DNA of 64,000 bases from Pseudomonas sp. Fl4BN1 (GTDB taxonomy: Bacteria > Pseudomonadota > Gammaproteobacteria > Pseudomonadales > Pseudomonadaceae), in the NCBI RefSeq assembly GCF_009908285.1, contig NZ_JAAARM010000001.1, positions 372,001 through 436,000 of the forward strand, read 5' to 3'. The notes under the pieces were generated by a model. It saw only the letters and a list, made by a program, of their open reading frames with translations. It was not told where the DNA came from and did not search any database. The position numbers and the translations under genes are program-made. Shown here in pieces: positions 7,995-16,655 of the stretch. Each line of letters starts with the position of its first letter. Position 1 is the first letter of the stretch.

Positions 7995-9531
7995 GCAGCC
8001 TCCAGTGTTGTTCGGCAATGCGCTGCAGGCACAGACGCAGCTCGCGTTCCAGGGCCCGATCCTCGATCACCGGTGCAAAATCTTCGGCCAGTTGCCGGTG
8101 CATGGCATCCAGGGCCGGTGGCAGCGGCCGGGCATCGGTTTCCTGGCTGCGCAGCCAGACCCCCTGGTTGGCCGCCAGCAAGGCGGCGGCGGCCACTTGC
8201 TCGGTGAGCTCCAGCACGCGAATCGCGTCCCGGGCGGCGATGGTGCCCATGCTCACCTTGTCCTGGTTGTGGCACTCGGTGGAGCGCGAGAACACGCTGG
8301 CCGGCATCGTGTTTTTCAGGGCTTCGGCGGTCCAGGCGCTGGCGCCGATCTGCACCGCCTTGAAACCGTGGTTAAGCATGGCGCGCTCGGCGCTGGCGCC
8401 GGACAGGTTGCTCGGCAGGCCGTGGTTGTAGCGCACGTCCACCAGCAGGGCCAGTTGCCGGTCCAGCAGGTCGGCGACATTGGCCACCAGGTTCTTCAGG
8501 CTGTCCATGGCGAAGGCGATGTGCCCGCCATAGAAGTGCCCACCGTGCAGCACGCGCTCGGCCTCGGCGTCGATGATCGGGTTGTCGTTGGCGCTGTTGA
8601 GCTCGGTTTCGATGAAGCCGCGCAGCCAGTTCAGGCTGTCGGCCAGCACCCCCAGCACGTGGGGCGCGCAGCGCAGGGAGTAGCGGTCCTGCAGGCGATG
8701 CAGGGGCGCGGTAGGGGCGTCGATCGCCAGGTCCTGGCGCAGCCAGGCGGCCACTTGCATCTGCCCCGGGTGCGGCTTGGCGGCGAACAGGCGCTCGTCG
8801 AAGTGCTCCGGGTTGCCTTGCAGGGCCACCACGTTGAGGGCGGTGATGCGGGTCGCCAGGCGCAGCAGGTAGTCGGCCCGGGCGAAGGCCAGGCAGGCCA
8901 GCCCGGTCATCACCGCGGTGCCGTTCATCAACGCCAGGGCTTCCTTGGGCCGCAGCACCAGAGGCTCCCAGCCCAGTTCACGGTGTACGTCGGCAGCTTC
9001 ACGACGCTCGCCACGGAACAGCACTTCGCGCTCGCCGGACAAGGTGGCGGCCACGTAGGACAGCGGCGTCAGGTCGCCACTGGCGCCCACCGAACCCTCT
9101 TCGGGGATCAGCGGCAGGATGTCCTGATCGAGGAAGGCTTGCAGGCGCTCCAGCAGTTCCACGCGGACCCCGGAGACGCCGTGGCACAGCGACTGCAAGC
9201 GCGCCGCCAGCACCGCGCGGGTGGCTTGGGCGTCCAGCAGCTTGCCCAGGCCGCAGCCGTGGAAGGTGTACAGATGACGGGGCAGGGCCTCGACGTGCTC
9301 CAGGGGCACGGCCACCACGCAGGAGTCGCCATAACCGGTGGTCACGCCGTAGATCACCCCTTCCTTGTCCAGCAGGGAGTCGAGGAACTGTGCCCCCTTG
9401 GCAATCCGCTGGCGCCAGGCGGCGTCGCTTTGCAGGCGCGTCGGCACTTGGCGGTTGGCCAGGGCCAGCACGTCTTCGATGCGCAGAGGGTGTTCGCCGA
9501 AGGTTACCGGCTCATGGGTTGAGGTCGTCAT
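7987..9531 (-). CDS. aromatic amino acid/histidine ammonia-lyase (HAL family)
   Basis: A 514-residue lyase. Ala150-Ser151-Gly152 in VGASGDLTPLSY will cyclise into the MIO cofactor, and Tyr61 in the YGVTTGYGDS motif is the expected catalytic tyrosine. Enzymes of this family remove ammonia from His, Tyr or Phe without an added cofactor; within an aryl polyene operon the likely product is a cinnamate-type acid or an intermediate for the aryl starter. The residues that set substrate choice read Phe90-His91 (TFHGCG). His is at the place where histidine ammonia-lyases have His, but the preceding residue differs, so the substrate is uncertain. The ATG at 9531 overlaps the acyltransferase gene by 20 bases. 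Confidence 0.9.
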   Translation of the reverse strand: MTTSTHEPVTFGEHPLRIEDVLALANRQVPTRLQSDAAWRQRIAKGAQFLDSLLDKEGVIYGVTTGYGDSCVVAVPLEHVEALPRHLYTFHGCGLGKLLDAQATRAVLAARLQSLCHGVSGVRVELLERLQAFLDQDILPLIPEEGSVGASGDLTPLSYVAATLSGEREVLFRGERREAADVHRELGWEPLVLRPKEALALMNGTAVMTGLACLAFARADYLLRLATRITALNVVALQGNPEHFDERLFAAKPHPGQMQVAAWLRQDLAIDAPTAPLHRLQDRYSLRCAPHVLGVLADSLNWLRGFIETELNSANDNPIIDAEAERVLHGGHFYGGHIAFAMDSLKNLVANVADLLDRQLALLVDVRYNHGLPSNLSGASAERAMLNHGFKAVQIGASAWTAEALKNTMPASVFSRSTECHNQDKVSMGTIAARDAIRVLELTEQVAAAALLAANQGVWLRSQETDARPLPPALDAMHRQLAEDFAPVIEDRALERELRLCLQRIAEQHWRLHA

Positions 9532-10468
9532 CGGTCTTCCAGAATGGGTAAAAGTTGAACCATTGTTGCGGCGCCTGCAGGCAGTACTGGCCCAGGCGTT
9601 CGGCGTAGCGGGCGGTCCACTGGGCAATCACTTGCTGGCGGTCGTTGCGTTTCCACTGCACGGCCTCGGCGAAGGGTTCGAGGATCACCCGGTAACGGCC
9701 CTGCTGTTTCAGGCACAGCAGCAGGTTGACCGGGCATTTGAGCAGCCCCGCCAGTAGCCAGGGGCCTTGCGGGAACGCCGCCTGATGGCCAAGAAAATCC
9801 ACCCGCACGTTGCGTCCGCCGTGCAGCGGTACGCGGTCGCCGGCAATCGCCAGCCACTCGCCGCGGTCCAGGCGCTGGCTCAGTTGCAGCATGATCGCCG
9901 GGTCCAGCTCGCTGACCTGAATCAGCCGCAGGTTGCTGGCGCCGGCTTCGCCCAGCAGTCGGTTGAAGCGTTCGGCGTGCTTGGTGTGCACCAGCACGTT
10001 CATGGTCACCTGCTCCCCCAGCTCGGCCAGGGCGCGGCAGACTTCCAGGTTGCCCAGGTGTGCGCCCACCAGCATCTGCCCGCGCTCGCCGCGCAATTGG
10101 TGGCGCAGTGCCGCCGGATCGATGATCTCGATCTGCTCGATGCGCAGCTTGCCGTTCCACACGTCGAGCTTGTCCAGCAGGGCGTCGGCAAAGGCCATGA
10201 ACTGGCGAAACACTCGCCAATGGCTGGGGCGCAATTCGTCACGCCCGCTCCATTGCGCCAGGCGCTGCTGGTACTGCCAGATGCTGCAGCGAGCGCTGCG
10301 ACCGAACAGGAAGAAGTAGAACACGATGGCGTACAGCACCGGGCTCAGTACTCGGCGCCCGAGCACTCGAACGCCGAACGCGGTGAGCTTCATCAGCCAG
10401 AAGCTGCCGCGTTCCTGATGCTCGGCCCAGTGTTCGCTGGTGGGCTCCTTGGAAGGCTTCTGACTCAT
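9512..10468 (-). CDS. LpxL/HtrB-type lipid acyltransferase
   Basis: A 318-residue acyltransferase. After a polar N-terminus and one membrane segment (about residues 35-60, AIVFYFFLFG), it carries the HxxxxD-like catalytic block MLVGAHLGNLEVCRALAE (about 130-147) typical of LpxL/LpxM-like lauroyl acyltransferases. It probably acylates a lipid or sugar part of the aryl polyene lipid at the inner membrane. In several aryl polyene clusters the glycosyltransferase and this acyltransferase are one fused protein; here they are two overlapping genes (4 bases, 10465-10468). The ATG at 10468 is chosen because the frame upstream of it lies over the glycosyltransferase gene. Confidence 0.85.
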   Translation of the reverse strand: MSQKPSKEPTSEHWAEHQERGSFWLMKLTAFGVRVLGRRVLSPVLYAIVFYFFLFGRSARCSIWQYQQRLAQWSGRDELRPSHWRVFRQFMAFADALLDKLDVWNGKLRIEQIEIIDPAALRHQLRGERGQMLVGAHLGNLEVCRALAELGEQVTMNVLVHTKHAERFNRLLGEAGASNLRLIQVSELDPAIMLQLSQRLDRGEWLAIAGDRVPLHGGRNVRVDFLGHQAAFPQGPWLLAGLLKCPVNLLLCLKQQGRYRVILEPFAEAVQWKRNDRQQVIAQWTARYAERLGQYCLQAPQQWFNFYPFWKTDDDLNP

Positions 10469-11262
10469 GAGCGCCACCGCCGCCAGAGGATCACTGGCAG
10501 GCGCGCCAACATGCCGAAGAACAGCTTGGCGTGCATCTTGGAGATCAGCGCGTTGTCGTGGAACAGGCGAAAGTGCGACAGGCCGTCCTGGGGATAATGC
10601 ACCCGGGTCGGCAGCCAGAGCATGGGCTGCTTGCGCCATGACAGGCGCACTAGGATTTCCGGGTCGAAGTCCATGCGCTGGCCCAGCTGTACCGAGTCGA
10701 TCAGGGCCAAGGTCGCCGGCAGGGGATAGACCCGGAAGCCGCACATCGAATCCGGGATCTGCAGCGACAGGCTGTTGATCCACACCCAGACGTGGGTCAG
10801 GTAGCGCGCGTACAGGCGGCCCTTGGGCACGCTGGCGTCGTACTGTGGATAACCGCAGATCAGTGCTTGGGGGTGCTCCTGGGAGTGGCGGATGAAGTTA
10901 TCCACATCCGCCAGGTCATGCTGGCCGTCGGCGTCCACTTGCAGGGCGTGGCTGAAGCCCAGGTTCGCGGCTTCCCGCAGGCCGGCCATGACGGCACCGC
11001 CTTTGCCCTGGTTGATGGCCAGGCGGATCAGGAACACCTGATCGAGACCTGCCAGTTGCTCCAGCACACAGGCGCAGGCGGGGCTGCTGGCGTCGTCGAC
11101 CAGGATGCAGGGCAGGCCTTGTGCCAAGAGGGCATTGAGCACCGCGGGCACGGCAGTTTCGTGGTTGTAGACCGGGATGACGGCGCAGGGCGTGTGGGTC
11201 GGCGTTGGACCCTTCGCTGGCAAGCCAGCTCCTACAGCCGCGAAGCGGGAAGAGTTATCCAC
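10465..11262 (-). CDS. family 2 glycosyltransferase with REP-derived N-terminus
   Basis: A GT2 enzyme of about 265 residues. It shows CAVIPVYNHE (start of the nucleotide-binding fold), ILVDDASS, and the metal-binding ALQVDADGQHD, close to dolichol-phosphate mannosyltransferase-like enzymes. It should transfer a sugar to the aryl polyene lipid or its carrier. The start is GTG at 11262, six bases after a GGAGG, overlapping the stop of the ligase/dehydratase gene by 8 bases. The first 25 or so codons include a REP element (11212-11235) read in frame (AAVGAGLPAKG) before the conserved domain. A longer frame starting at 11310 is possible but would lie fully over the upstream gene. Confidence 0.82.
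   Translation of the reverse strand: MDNSSRFAAVGAGLPAKGPTPTHTPCAVIPVYNHETAVPAVLNALLAQGLPCILVDDASSPACACVLEQLAGLDQVFLIRLAINQGKGGAVMAGLREAANLGFSHALQVDADGQHDLADVDNFIRHSQEHPQALICGYPQYDASVPKGRLYARYLTHVWVWINSLSLQIPDSMCGFRVYPLPATLALIDSVQLGQRMDFDPEILVRLSWRKQPMLWLPTRVHYPQDGLSHFRLFHDNALISKMHAKLFFGMLARLPVILWRRWRS
11212..11235. repeat. single REP (GCTGGC type) inside the glycosyltransferase coding start
   Basis: A single REP core, CTTCGCTGGC...GCTCCTAC, of the other sequence class. It lies between the GTG start at 11262 and the conserved nucleotide-binding motif, and is read in frame. Confidence 0.85.
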
Positions 11263-12928
11263 AGCCGGCCTCCAGAACGATCCGCCCGCTGGAGCAGGGG
11301 GCCCCGTCATTCAAGTAGGCGAAATAGAGTTTCTGGCGCTGGGCATCGAAGCGCAGGTTGAGCTGGATGCGGTCGCCGGGGCGCACCAGTTGCTGGAACT
11401 TCAGCACTTCCATGCCGGCGAAGCGGCCCGGCAGTTCGAGCAGTTGCTGGCCCAGGGCCAGGGCCCAGTCCACTTGCACTACCCCCGGCAGCACCGGGGT
11501 GGCGGGGAAGTGCCCGCTGAAATACGCCAGGTCTGGCGGGATCGCCAGTTGCAGTTGCCACTCTCCCTCGTGCTGCACCTGCTGCAGTACTTCCGGGGCT
11601 TGCGGGCGTGGGGCCAGGAGCAGGGCCTGGACCTCGGCCTGGGGCAGTTTGCCCTGGCTGTTCAGGGGCATTTGTCGCACCAGGCGCCAGCGCCGCGGCA
11701 GGGCCAGGGCTTCACAGTGCTGGGCCAGGTGCTGGCGCAGAGTCTGGGTCAGGTGCCGTCGGCCCTGATTGCGCAAGGCATGCAGACCGGAGTCATTGAG
11801 CACCAGCAGGGCGCCGAGGTAGGCACGGTTTTCCTCGATCACGCCGAGCCGCGCTTGCGCCACCCAGTCGTGGTGCTCCAGAGCCTGTTCCAGCATGGGC
11901 AGGGAAATGCGTTTTTCTTCCAGTTTGACGATGCGGTCCAGGCGTCCCAGCAGTTCGAAGCGTCCATCGGCGGCAATCCGCGCGGCATCGGCGGTGTGTT
12001 CGACATGCCCGGCAGGCAGGTAGGGCGAGGCGATCAACAGCGCGCCGTCGCTGTTCTGGCTCACCCGGACGTCGGCGAAGGGCTGCCACAGGGTGTCGCC
12101 CTGGCGCCAGGCAATGCCGCCGGTCTCGGAGCTGCCAAGAATTTCCGTTGGCCATTGCTGCAAGCGATGTTGCAGGTTGCTCGCGGCATCGGCAGGCAAG
12201 GCGCCGCCGGAAGAAAACACTCGCCGCACCTGGCTCAGCGCGGGCCAGTCGAGGTTGTCGCTCATGCGCTTGAGCAGGGCAGGGCTTGCTACCCAGGCAA
12301 ACGCGGGGCACTCGCGACTGGCCCGTTGCAGGTCTTCGGGGAACGGCAACTGGCGACGCACGAAAGGACGTCCGGCGCACAGCGGCCAGAGCACGCGGAA
12401 CAGCAAGCCGTAGATATGCTGGGTGGCAACGCTGCCGATGATCCAGGCGTGGCCCAGGTCTGCGCCCCACAGCTGTTCCAGGGCCTGGACTTCGTTGGCC
12501 AGTTGCCGCAGGTTTTTCTCGATGCGCTTGGGTTCACCGCTGGAGCCGGAAGTGCACAGGCTCAGCCGGCAGCCGTCCAGGTCCAGTTCAGCCGCCGCCA
12601 GGGGGCTGTCCTGCAACTGTTGCAAGGGTGTGTCCTGGTCGGTCAGCCACAGGTCGACGTCCGCCGCCCAGCGCTGGCGGGTCTGGGCTTGCAGGTCGGC
12701 GGGCAACAGCACGCTGACCCCGGCACGCCAGGCGCCGAGCAGCGCCACCGCCAGTTCCACGGCATCTTCCAGGTGCAGCGCCAGGCGCTTCACGCCACGG
12801 GCTTGCAGGGCCGCGGCCAGGCTCAGGGCCTGTTCCTGCAAGCGCTCCAGGTCGATCCCGGGATGGGCACTGACCACTCGTGATGTGTGCGTCTTGAGCA
12901 ACAGTTGCTCAAGGGGAATCCAGTTCAT
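11255..12928 (-). CDS. AMP-ligase/3-hydroxyacyl-ACP dehydratase fusion
   Basis: A 557-residue two-domain enzyme. Residues 1 to about 440 are an adenylate-forming ligase: the P-loop-like [13 protein letters not shown] (about 128-140), the LGSSETGG motif, [13 protein letters not shown] and a late SQGKLPQ lysine are all present. Residues from about 460 to the end are a FabZ/FabA-like hotdog dehydratase with [16 protein letters not shown], including the catalytic His. In many aryl polyene clusters these are separate genes. The ligase is expected to load the aryl starter acid onto an ACP and the dehydratase to make the double bonds. Start ATG at 12928, overlapping the membrane-protein gene by 4 bases. 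Confidence 0.9.
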   Translation of the reverse strand: MNWIPLEQLLLKTHTSRVVSAHPGIDLERLQEQALSLAAALQARGVKRLALHLEDAVELAVALLGAWRAGVSVLLPADLQAQTRQRWAADVDLWLTDQDTPLQQLQDSPLAAAELDLDGCRLSLCTSGSSGEPKRIEKNLRQLANEVQALEQLWGADLGHAWIIGSVATQHIYGLLFRVLWPLCAGRPFVRRQLPFPEDLQRASRECPAFAWVASPALLKRMSDNLDWPALSQVRRVFSSGGALPADAASNLQHRLQQWPTEILGSSETGGIAWRQGDTLWQPFADVRVSQNSDGALLIASPYLPAGHVEHTADAARIAADGRFELLGRLDRIVKLEEKRISLPMLEQALEHHDWVAQARLGVIEENRAYLGALLVLNDSGLHALRNQGRRHLTQTLRQHLAQHCEALALPRRWRLVRQMPLNSQGKLPQAEVQALLLAPRPQAPEVLQQVQHEGEWQLQLAIPPDLAYFSGHFPATPVLPGVVQVDWALALGQQLLELPGRFAGMEVLKFQQLVRPGDRIQLNLRFDAQRQKLYFAYLNDGAPCSSGRIVLEAGCG

Positions 12929-13470
12929 CTACGGCCTCGCACCCGTTGTCGTAATAGCCACTCAATGGCAAACAGCAAGCCCATCAGCCCGTAGGCGATC
13001 AGGCCGTTGTACAACGTCCACCAACTCAGCGGCGCCCAGAGTGTCAGGGCCGCGGCGAGCATTCCGTTACAGAGGAAAAACACACTCCAGGCAATGGTTA
13101 CCTGGCGGGTATAACGCACGGCTTTTTCCGGCAGATCCGGCTCGCTGATGCGGGCCAGGCGTTCCGCTACCGGCGGGCCGTACTTCAGGCTCAGGCCGAA
13201 CAGGCCGAGCATGAAGCTGCTGATCAGCACCGGATACCAGCGCAGCAGTGCCGGGTGGTCGAACCAGGCCAGCAGCAGGCAGAAGGCAATCGCCGCGGCG
13301 GCCATCCACAAGCTGCCAGGGCGACGTTCGCCGGTCAGCACCCGGGCCAGCCACAGGCCACCCAGCAGCAGGCCAAACTGCCACGGAGCGAAGTGCTCCA
13401 TGCCGAAATACACCGCGAAGGGGTAAAGCAGGCCGGCCAGCAACAAGCCCAGGCCGATCAGCCGACTCAT
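12925..13470 (-). CDS. COG4648-type membrane protein of the aryl polyene operon
   Basis: A 181-residue hydrophobic protein with about six predicted membrane helices, for example LIGLGLLLAGLLYPFAVYF at the N-terminus and LWMAAAAIAFCLLLAWF in the middle. It resembles the conserved membrane protein that sits beside the ACP and ligase genes in aryl polyene clusters. No catalytic motif is visible, so its function is unknown. It overlaps the ACP gene upstream and the ligase gene downstream by 4 bases each. Confidence 0.75.
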   Translation of the reverse strand: MSRLIGLGLLLAGLLYPFAVYFGMEHFAPWQFGLLLGGLWLARVLTGERRPGSLWMAAAAIAFCLLLAWFDHPALLRWYPVLISSFMLGLFGLSLKYGPPVAERLARISEPDLPEKAVRYTRQVTIAWSVFFLCNGMLAAALTLWAPLSWWTLYNGLIAYGLMGLLFAIEWLLRQRVRGRR

Positions 13471-13721
13471 GCGGCCGGCTGGACCAGACGGTAAACCGCC
13501 TCGACCACGTCATTGACGGTGCGCACCGACTTGAATTCCTCGGCGGCGATTTTCTTGCCGGTCTGGCGTTTGATGTGGTCGATCAGGTCGACGGCGTCAA
13601 TGCTGTCGATTTCCAGGTCCTGGTACAGGTTGGAGTCCAGGTTGATGCGCGCAGGCTCCAGTTCAAACAGTTCGACCAGGGCATTGCGCAGGGTGTTGAA
13701 GATATCGTCACGGGTTTGCAT
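13467..13721 (-). CDS. acyl carrier protein
   Basis: An 84-residue acyl carrier protein. The phosphopantetheine attachment site is the serine of DLEIDSIDAVDLIDHI (Ser at about 52), here in an unusual DSID rather than DSLD context. It is one of two adjacent ACPs; aryl polyene systems are thought to use one for starter loading and chain growth and the other in a separate role. The gene lies 9 bases after the other ACP gene and overlaps the membrane-protein gene by 4 bases. Confidence 0.92.
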   Translation of the reverse strand: MQTRDDIFNTLRNALVELFELEPARINLDSNLYQDLEIDSIDAVDLIDHIKRQTGKKIAAEEFKSVRTVNDVVEAVYRLVQPAA

Positions 13722-13730
13722 GGTCGGTTC

Positions 13731-14003
13731 TCAGGCTGCCTGTTTTGCAGTGACGAACGCCGCAAGGCTCGCCACGTTACTGAAGTGGTTGCGGGTGTCC
13801 TTGGCGTCGGCGTCGATCTTGATGCCGTACTTCTTCTGGACCGCCAGGCCCAGCTCGAGGGCGTCCACTGAGTCCAGGCCGAGGCCTTCGCCGAACAGGG
13901 TCTGGTCGTTGCCGATGTCCTGGGCGCTGATGTCTTCGAGGCCCAGGGCGTCGATGATCAGCAGTTTGATTTCAAGCATCAGGTCCGGGTTTGTATCGCT
14001 CAT
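13731..14003 (-). CDS. acyl carrier protein
   Basis: A 90-residue acyl carrier protein with the attachment serine in GLGLDSVDALELGLAV (Ser at about 45). It is clearly different from the neighbouring ACP gene, so the pair is not a recent duplication. The ATG at 14003 lies inside the end of the acyltransferase gene (32-base overlap); a longer frame to 14087 is only overlap with that gene. Confidence 0.92.
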   Translation of the reverse strand: MSDTNPDLMLEIKLLIIDALGLEDISAQDIGNDQTLFGEGLGLDSVDALELGLAVQKKYGIKIDADAKDTRNHFSNVASLAAFVTAKQAA

Positions 14004-14793
14004 CTCTGGCGAGCTCCTTGATGAAATAGTGGTGCAAGTGCTCATTGAGCTTGCGCGAAGCCTGGGGCGCTGGGCCTTGGGCAGCAAAGGTCTGTGGGTC
14101 TATATCGGCCCCAACGTGAAAACTGAAGTGCACACGGCATTGCGGGATGCGATACCAGGGCTCGGCCTTGGTCAGGGTGGTGGGGCTGACCCTGATCACC
14201 ACCGGGGTGATGATCTTCGCACCCCGCAGGGCAATCGCCGCCGCCCCCCGATGAAAGGCAGGGTCGCTGCCCGGCTGGGTGCGGGTGCCCTCGGGAAAGA
14301 CGATCAGTGTCTGGCCCTCTTGCAGTGCCTGGGAGGCGGCATCGAGCATGTCCAGGCTGCCATCGTTGCTGATGTACTGAGTGGAGCGTACCGGGCCACG
14401 GGTAAAAGGATTGTTCCAGAGGCTTTGCTTGACCACGCAGTTGGCGTCTCGCACCAGGCCGATCAGGAACACCACGTCGATCAGCGACGGGTGATTGGCG
14501 ATGATCATCTGCCCCGGACGCCCGAGCAGGTCGGCGCCCTGGACTTCATAGGTGAGAACGCCACTTTTGGCCATGAAGCGGATGAACAGCCAGAACAGCC
14601 GGCTGACGGTCTTGCGTGCTCGCAGGCGGTGGCTGCGGGCATCGCCGGGCAGGCAGCCGAGCAGGGGGAAAATCACCAGGCGCAGGCACAAACCACCTAT
14701 TCCGAACAGTGTAAAACTCAGCGCTGTGGCCAGTAGACGCCAGTAGTAGGCGTTGCGGCCCTTGGTGTTCAATGGCTGCGTTGCCAGGTCCAT
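13972..14793 (-). CDS. 1-acylglycerol-3-phosphate acyltransferase-like protein
   Basis: A 273-residue lysophospholipid-type acyltransferase. It has a membrane segment near residues 20-45 (ATALSFTLFGIGGLCL), the catalytic NHPSLID motif (HxxxxD, about residues 97-103), and the downstream FPEGTRT motif, the classic PlsC pair. It is the second gene of the aryl polyene operon and probably attaches an acyl chain to the lipid scaffold that carries the polyene. The ATG at 14793 overlaps the preceding ketosynthase-like gene by 25 bases. Confidence 0.9.
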   Translation of the reverse strand: MDLATQPLNTKGRNAYYWRLLATALSFTLFGIGGLCLRLVIFPLLGCLPGDARSHRLRARKTVSRLFWLFIRFMAKSGVLTYEVQGADLLGRPGQMIIANHPSLIDVVFLIGLVRDANCVVKQSLWNNPFTRGPVRSTQYISNDGSLDMLDAASQALQEGQTLIVFPEGTRTQPGSDPAFHRGAAAIALRGAKIITPVVIRVSPTTLTKAEPWYRIPQCRVHFSFHVGADIDPQTFAAQGPAPQASRKLNEHLHHYFIKELARDERYKPGPDA

Positions 14794-15488
14794 ACACGAT
14801 TCATCCAGGCATGTTGGCAAAAGGTCTGCGAGCCGAGCAGGGCACGCAACAGATTCAAGGCGTGGGGCCATTGCGCCTTGGGGATTTGGCCGTCGTGGCT
14901 GTCCAGGGACAGCTGCCAGTCGTCGCCGGGTGTCAGCAACAGGCCCAAGGCATAGGGGAACGGTACGTCGTCGATCCAGCTGGCATAGGCCTCGGGCGGC
15001 TGTTCCTCGGTGATCACCAGCAGCACATGGGGGGCGCCGTCGGCGAGCAGCATGGCGGCCTCCAGCAGGCCGTGTTCCAGGCCGTCTCCGCCAGCGGCCA
15101 GGGCCGTCATTTCACTGGTTTCACCACGCATGATGGACCACAGGCCGATCACTGCGTTGTGCACTGAGAGGCTGAACTGGGTCGGCGACAGTGGCTGCTC
15201 GGCGGCCAGGTCGCTGAGTATCTCAAAGGTTCGCGGGGTTTCGCCGTGACGGGAAATGAACACCAGTGGCAACTGCTCAAGGCCCTCGGCCAATGGCCAG
15301 CCAACGCTGAACGCCATGCGTGCCAGGCGACTGAGACGGCGCCGCTGCATGGCGGGGAGGAAGGACACATCGGGGGCGGCATCGCTGTTATCAGGCCGGA
15401 CCGGCTGTTGGCTCCAGGCCTGCCAGGCGTCCATGCTTTCGAGCCCAGGGGCCCACGCACGCCATTGAGCGATGTTGAACTTGATCAC
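14769..15488 (-). CDS. beta-ketoacyl synthase chain-length-factor-like protein
   Basis: A 239-residue protein matching the short, incomplete ketosynthase family of aryl polyene clusters. It begins FNIAQWRAWAPGLES and has a thiolase-like PTQFSLSVHNAVIGLW segment. The position of the catalytic cysteine is not TACS-like, so it probably works as a partner subunit of a full ketosynthase rather than alone. It is the first gene of the operon, 87 bases downstream of the likely transcription start. The start codon is GTG at 15488. Confidence 0.82.
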   Translation of the reverse strand: MIKFNIAQWRAWAPGLESMDAWQAWSQQPVRPDNSDAAPDVSFLPAMQRRRLSRLARMAFSVGWPLAEGLEQLPLVFISRHGETPRTFEILSDLAAEQPLSPTQFSLSVHNAVIGLWSIMRGETSEMTALAAGGDGLEHGLLEAAMLLADGAPHVLLVITEEQPPEAYASWIDDVPFPYALGLLLTPGDDWQLSLDSHDGQIPKAQWPHALNLLRALLGSQTFCQHAWMNRVWTWQRSH

Positions 15489-15833
15489 TTGATTTCATCC
15501 CGCCCCTGCGGGCTTCCTTGACGCGGTGTGTCGCTTCGGTCGGTGATTGACCTGGGTGACGCGAGAGCGCCAGTGGCGCGCATTATCCCGGTGCAACTGG
15601 CTTGTAGCAAATGCTGGTTGGACTGCTGGTCGTAAAAACGATAAATCTGAGTTGATCATGGATGGCGTTTTGCCTCTATCGGGTTTTGTCCCTGCTCTAA
15701 TCCCCTGCTGCCAAGCCTTTGCGCCAGTTATCCCCAGGGGAGCAGGCCATGGGCAACTCTTGCGTTGCCGAGGTAGCGAAGGGGCGGTATGGCCTACTAC
15801 ACTCGGTGATCTTTGAAACACGGAGGTCTAGAC
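15489..15833. other. intergenic region between the aryl polyene operon and parA
   Basis: This 345-base divergent gap holds the aryl polyene promoter on the minus strand and the parA leader on the plus strand, with GGAGG at 15822-15826 before the parA ATG. Short open frames cross it, but none has a ribosome binding site or a recognisable protein. The parA promoter was not identified with confidence; a TTGATC at about 15653 is the best -35 candidate. Confidence 0.6.
15582..15610 (-). promoter_or_regulatory. sigma70-type promoter of the aryl polyene operon
   Basis: Read on the minus strand, TTGCTA (15610-15605) and GATAAT (15587-15582) are separated by 17 bases. This puts transcription start near 15575 and gives an untranslated leader of about 87 bases. 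No other promoter of comparable quality was seen before the first gene. It is a pattern match only. Confidence 0.5.
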
Positions 15834-16604
15834 ATGCGGCGTGTGGTGTTCAATCAGAAAGGTGGCGTCGGCAAATCCAGTATTGCCTGCAATCTGGCGG
15901 CGGTCAGCGCCAGCGAGGGCTATCGCACCTTGCTGGTGGACCTGGATGCCCAGGCCAACTCGACCCAATACCTTACCGGCCTGACCGGCGAGGACATTCC
16001 CATGGGCATCGCCGACTTCTTCAAGCAGACCCTGTCGTCCGGGCCCTTCTCGAAGAAGAACCAGGTGGATATCTACGAGACGCCGTTCGACAACTTGCAC
16101 GTGGTGACGGCCACCGCCGAATTGGCTGACCTGCAGCCCAAGCTTGAGGCCAAGCACAAGATCAACAGGCTGCGCAAACTGCTCGACGAGTTGGCCGAGG
16201 ACTATGACCGGATCTACCTCGATACCCCGCCGGCGTTGAACTTCTACGCGGTGTCGGCGTTGATTGCCGCTGATCGGGTGTTGATCCCTTTCGACTGCGA
16301 CAGTTTCTCCCGTCAGGCGCTGTATGGCCTGCTGGCGGAAATCGAAGACTTGAAGGAGGAGCACAACGAAGGCCTGGAGGTCGAGGGCATTGTGGTCAAC
16401 CAATTCCAGGCCCGGGCCAGCTTGCCGCAGCAGATGCTCGACGAACTGATCAGCGAGGGTTTGCCGGTACTGCCGGTGTACCTGGCCAGTTCGGTGCGCA
16501 TGCGTGAATCCCACCAGGCCAGCATGCCGCTGATCCACCTCGATCCACGGCACAAGCTGACCCAGCAATTCGTCGACCTGCACAGTCTGCTGGAAAGCGC
16601 CTGA
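15834..16604 (+). CDS. orphan ParA/Soj-family ATPase
   Basis: A 256-residue deviant Walker-type ATPase. [17 protein letters not shown] (about residues 5-21) is the deviant Walker A motif with the signature lysine, [12 protein letters not shown] is the A'-type motif and [12 protein letters not shown] is Walker B. These proteins dimerise on ATP and position cargo on the nucleoid. No parB or other partner lies beside it, and it is not the chromosomal parAB locus, so it is an orphan whose cargo is unknown. The ATG at 15834 follows GGAGG; an upstream TTG at 15813 is less likely. The gene converges with trxC. Confidence 0.88.
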   Translation: MRRVVFNQKGGVGKSSIACNLAAVSASEGYRTLLVDLDAQANSTQYLTGLTGEDIPMGIADFFKQTLSSGPFSKKNQVDIYETPFDNLHVVTATAELADLQPKLEAKHKINRLRKLLDELAEDYDRIYLDTPPALNFYAVSALIAADRVLIPFDCDSFSRQALYGLLAEIEDLKEEHNEGLEVEGIVVNQFQARASLPQQMLDELISEGLPVLPVYLASSVRMRESHQASMPLIHLDPRHKLTQQFVDLHSLLESA

Positions 16605-16615
16605 GCTTGATGTTG

Positions 16616-16648
16616 CCGTGACCGCAGGGCGATGCCCTCTGGCCACGG
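16616..16648. terminator. hairpin between convergent parA and trxC
   Basis: An interrupted inverted repeat: CCGTG/CACGG, CC/GG and AGGGC/GCCCT arms around a GAT loop. It lies in the 51-base gap between the two convergent genes. There is no U tract on either strand, so it may be a Rho-dependent or weak bidirectional terminator. Confidence 0.4.
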
Positions 16649-16655
16649 TGTGGCT

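Noticed and set aside
15834..16604. ParA as a sign of an integrated plasmid or genomic island
   Set aside because: No parB, replication, integrase or att-like repeats are present, and composition does not differ from the neighbours.
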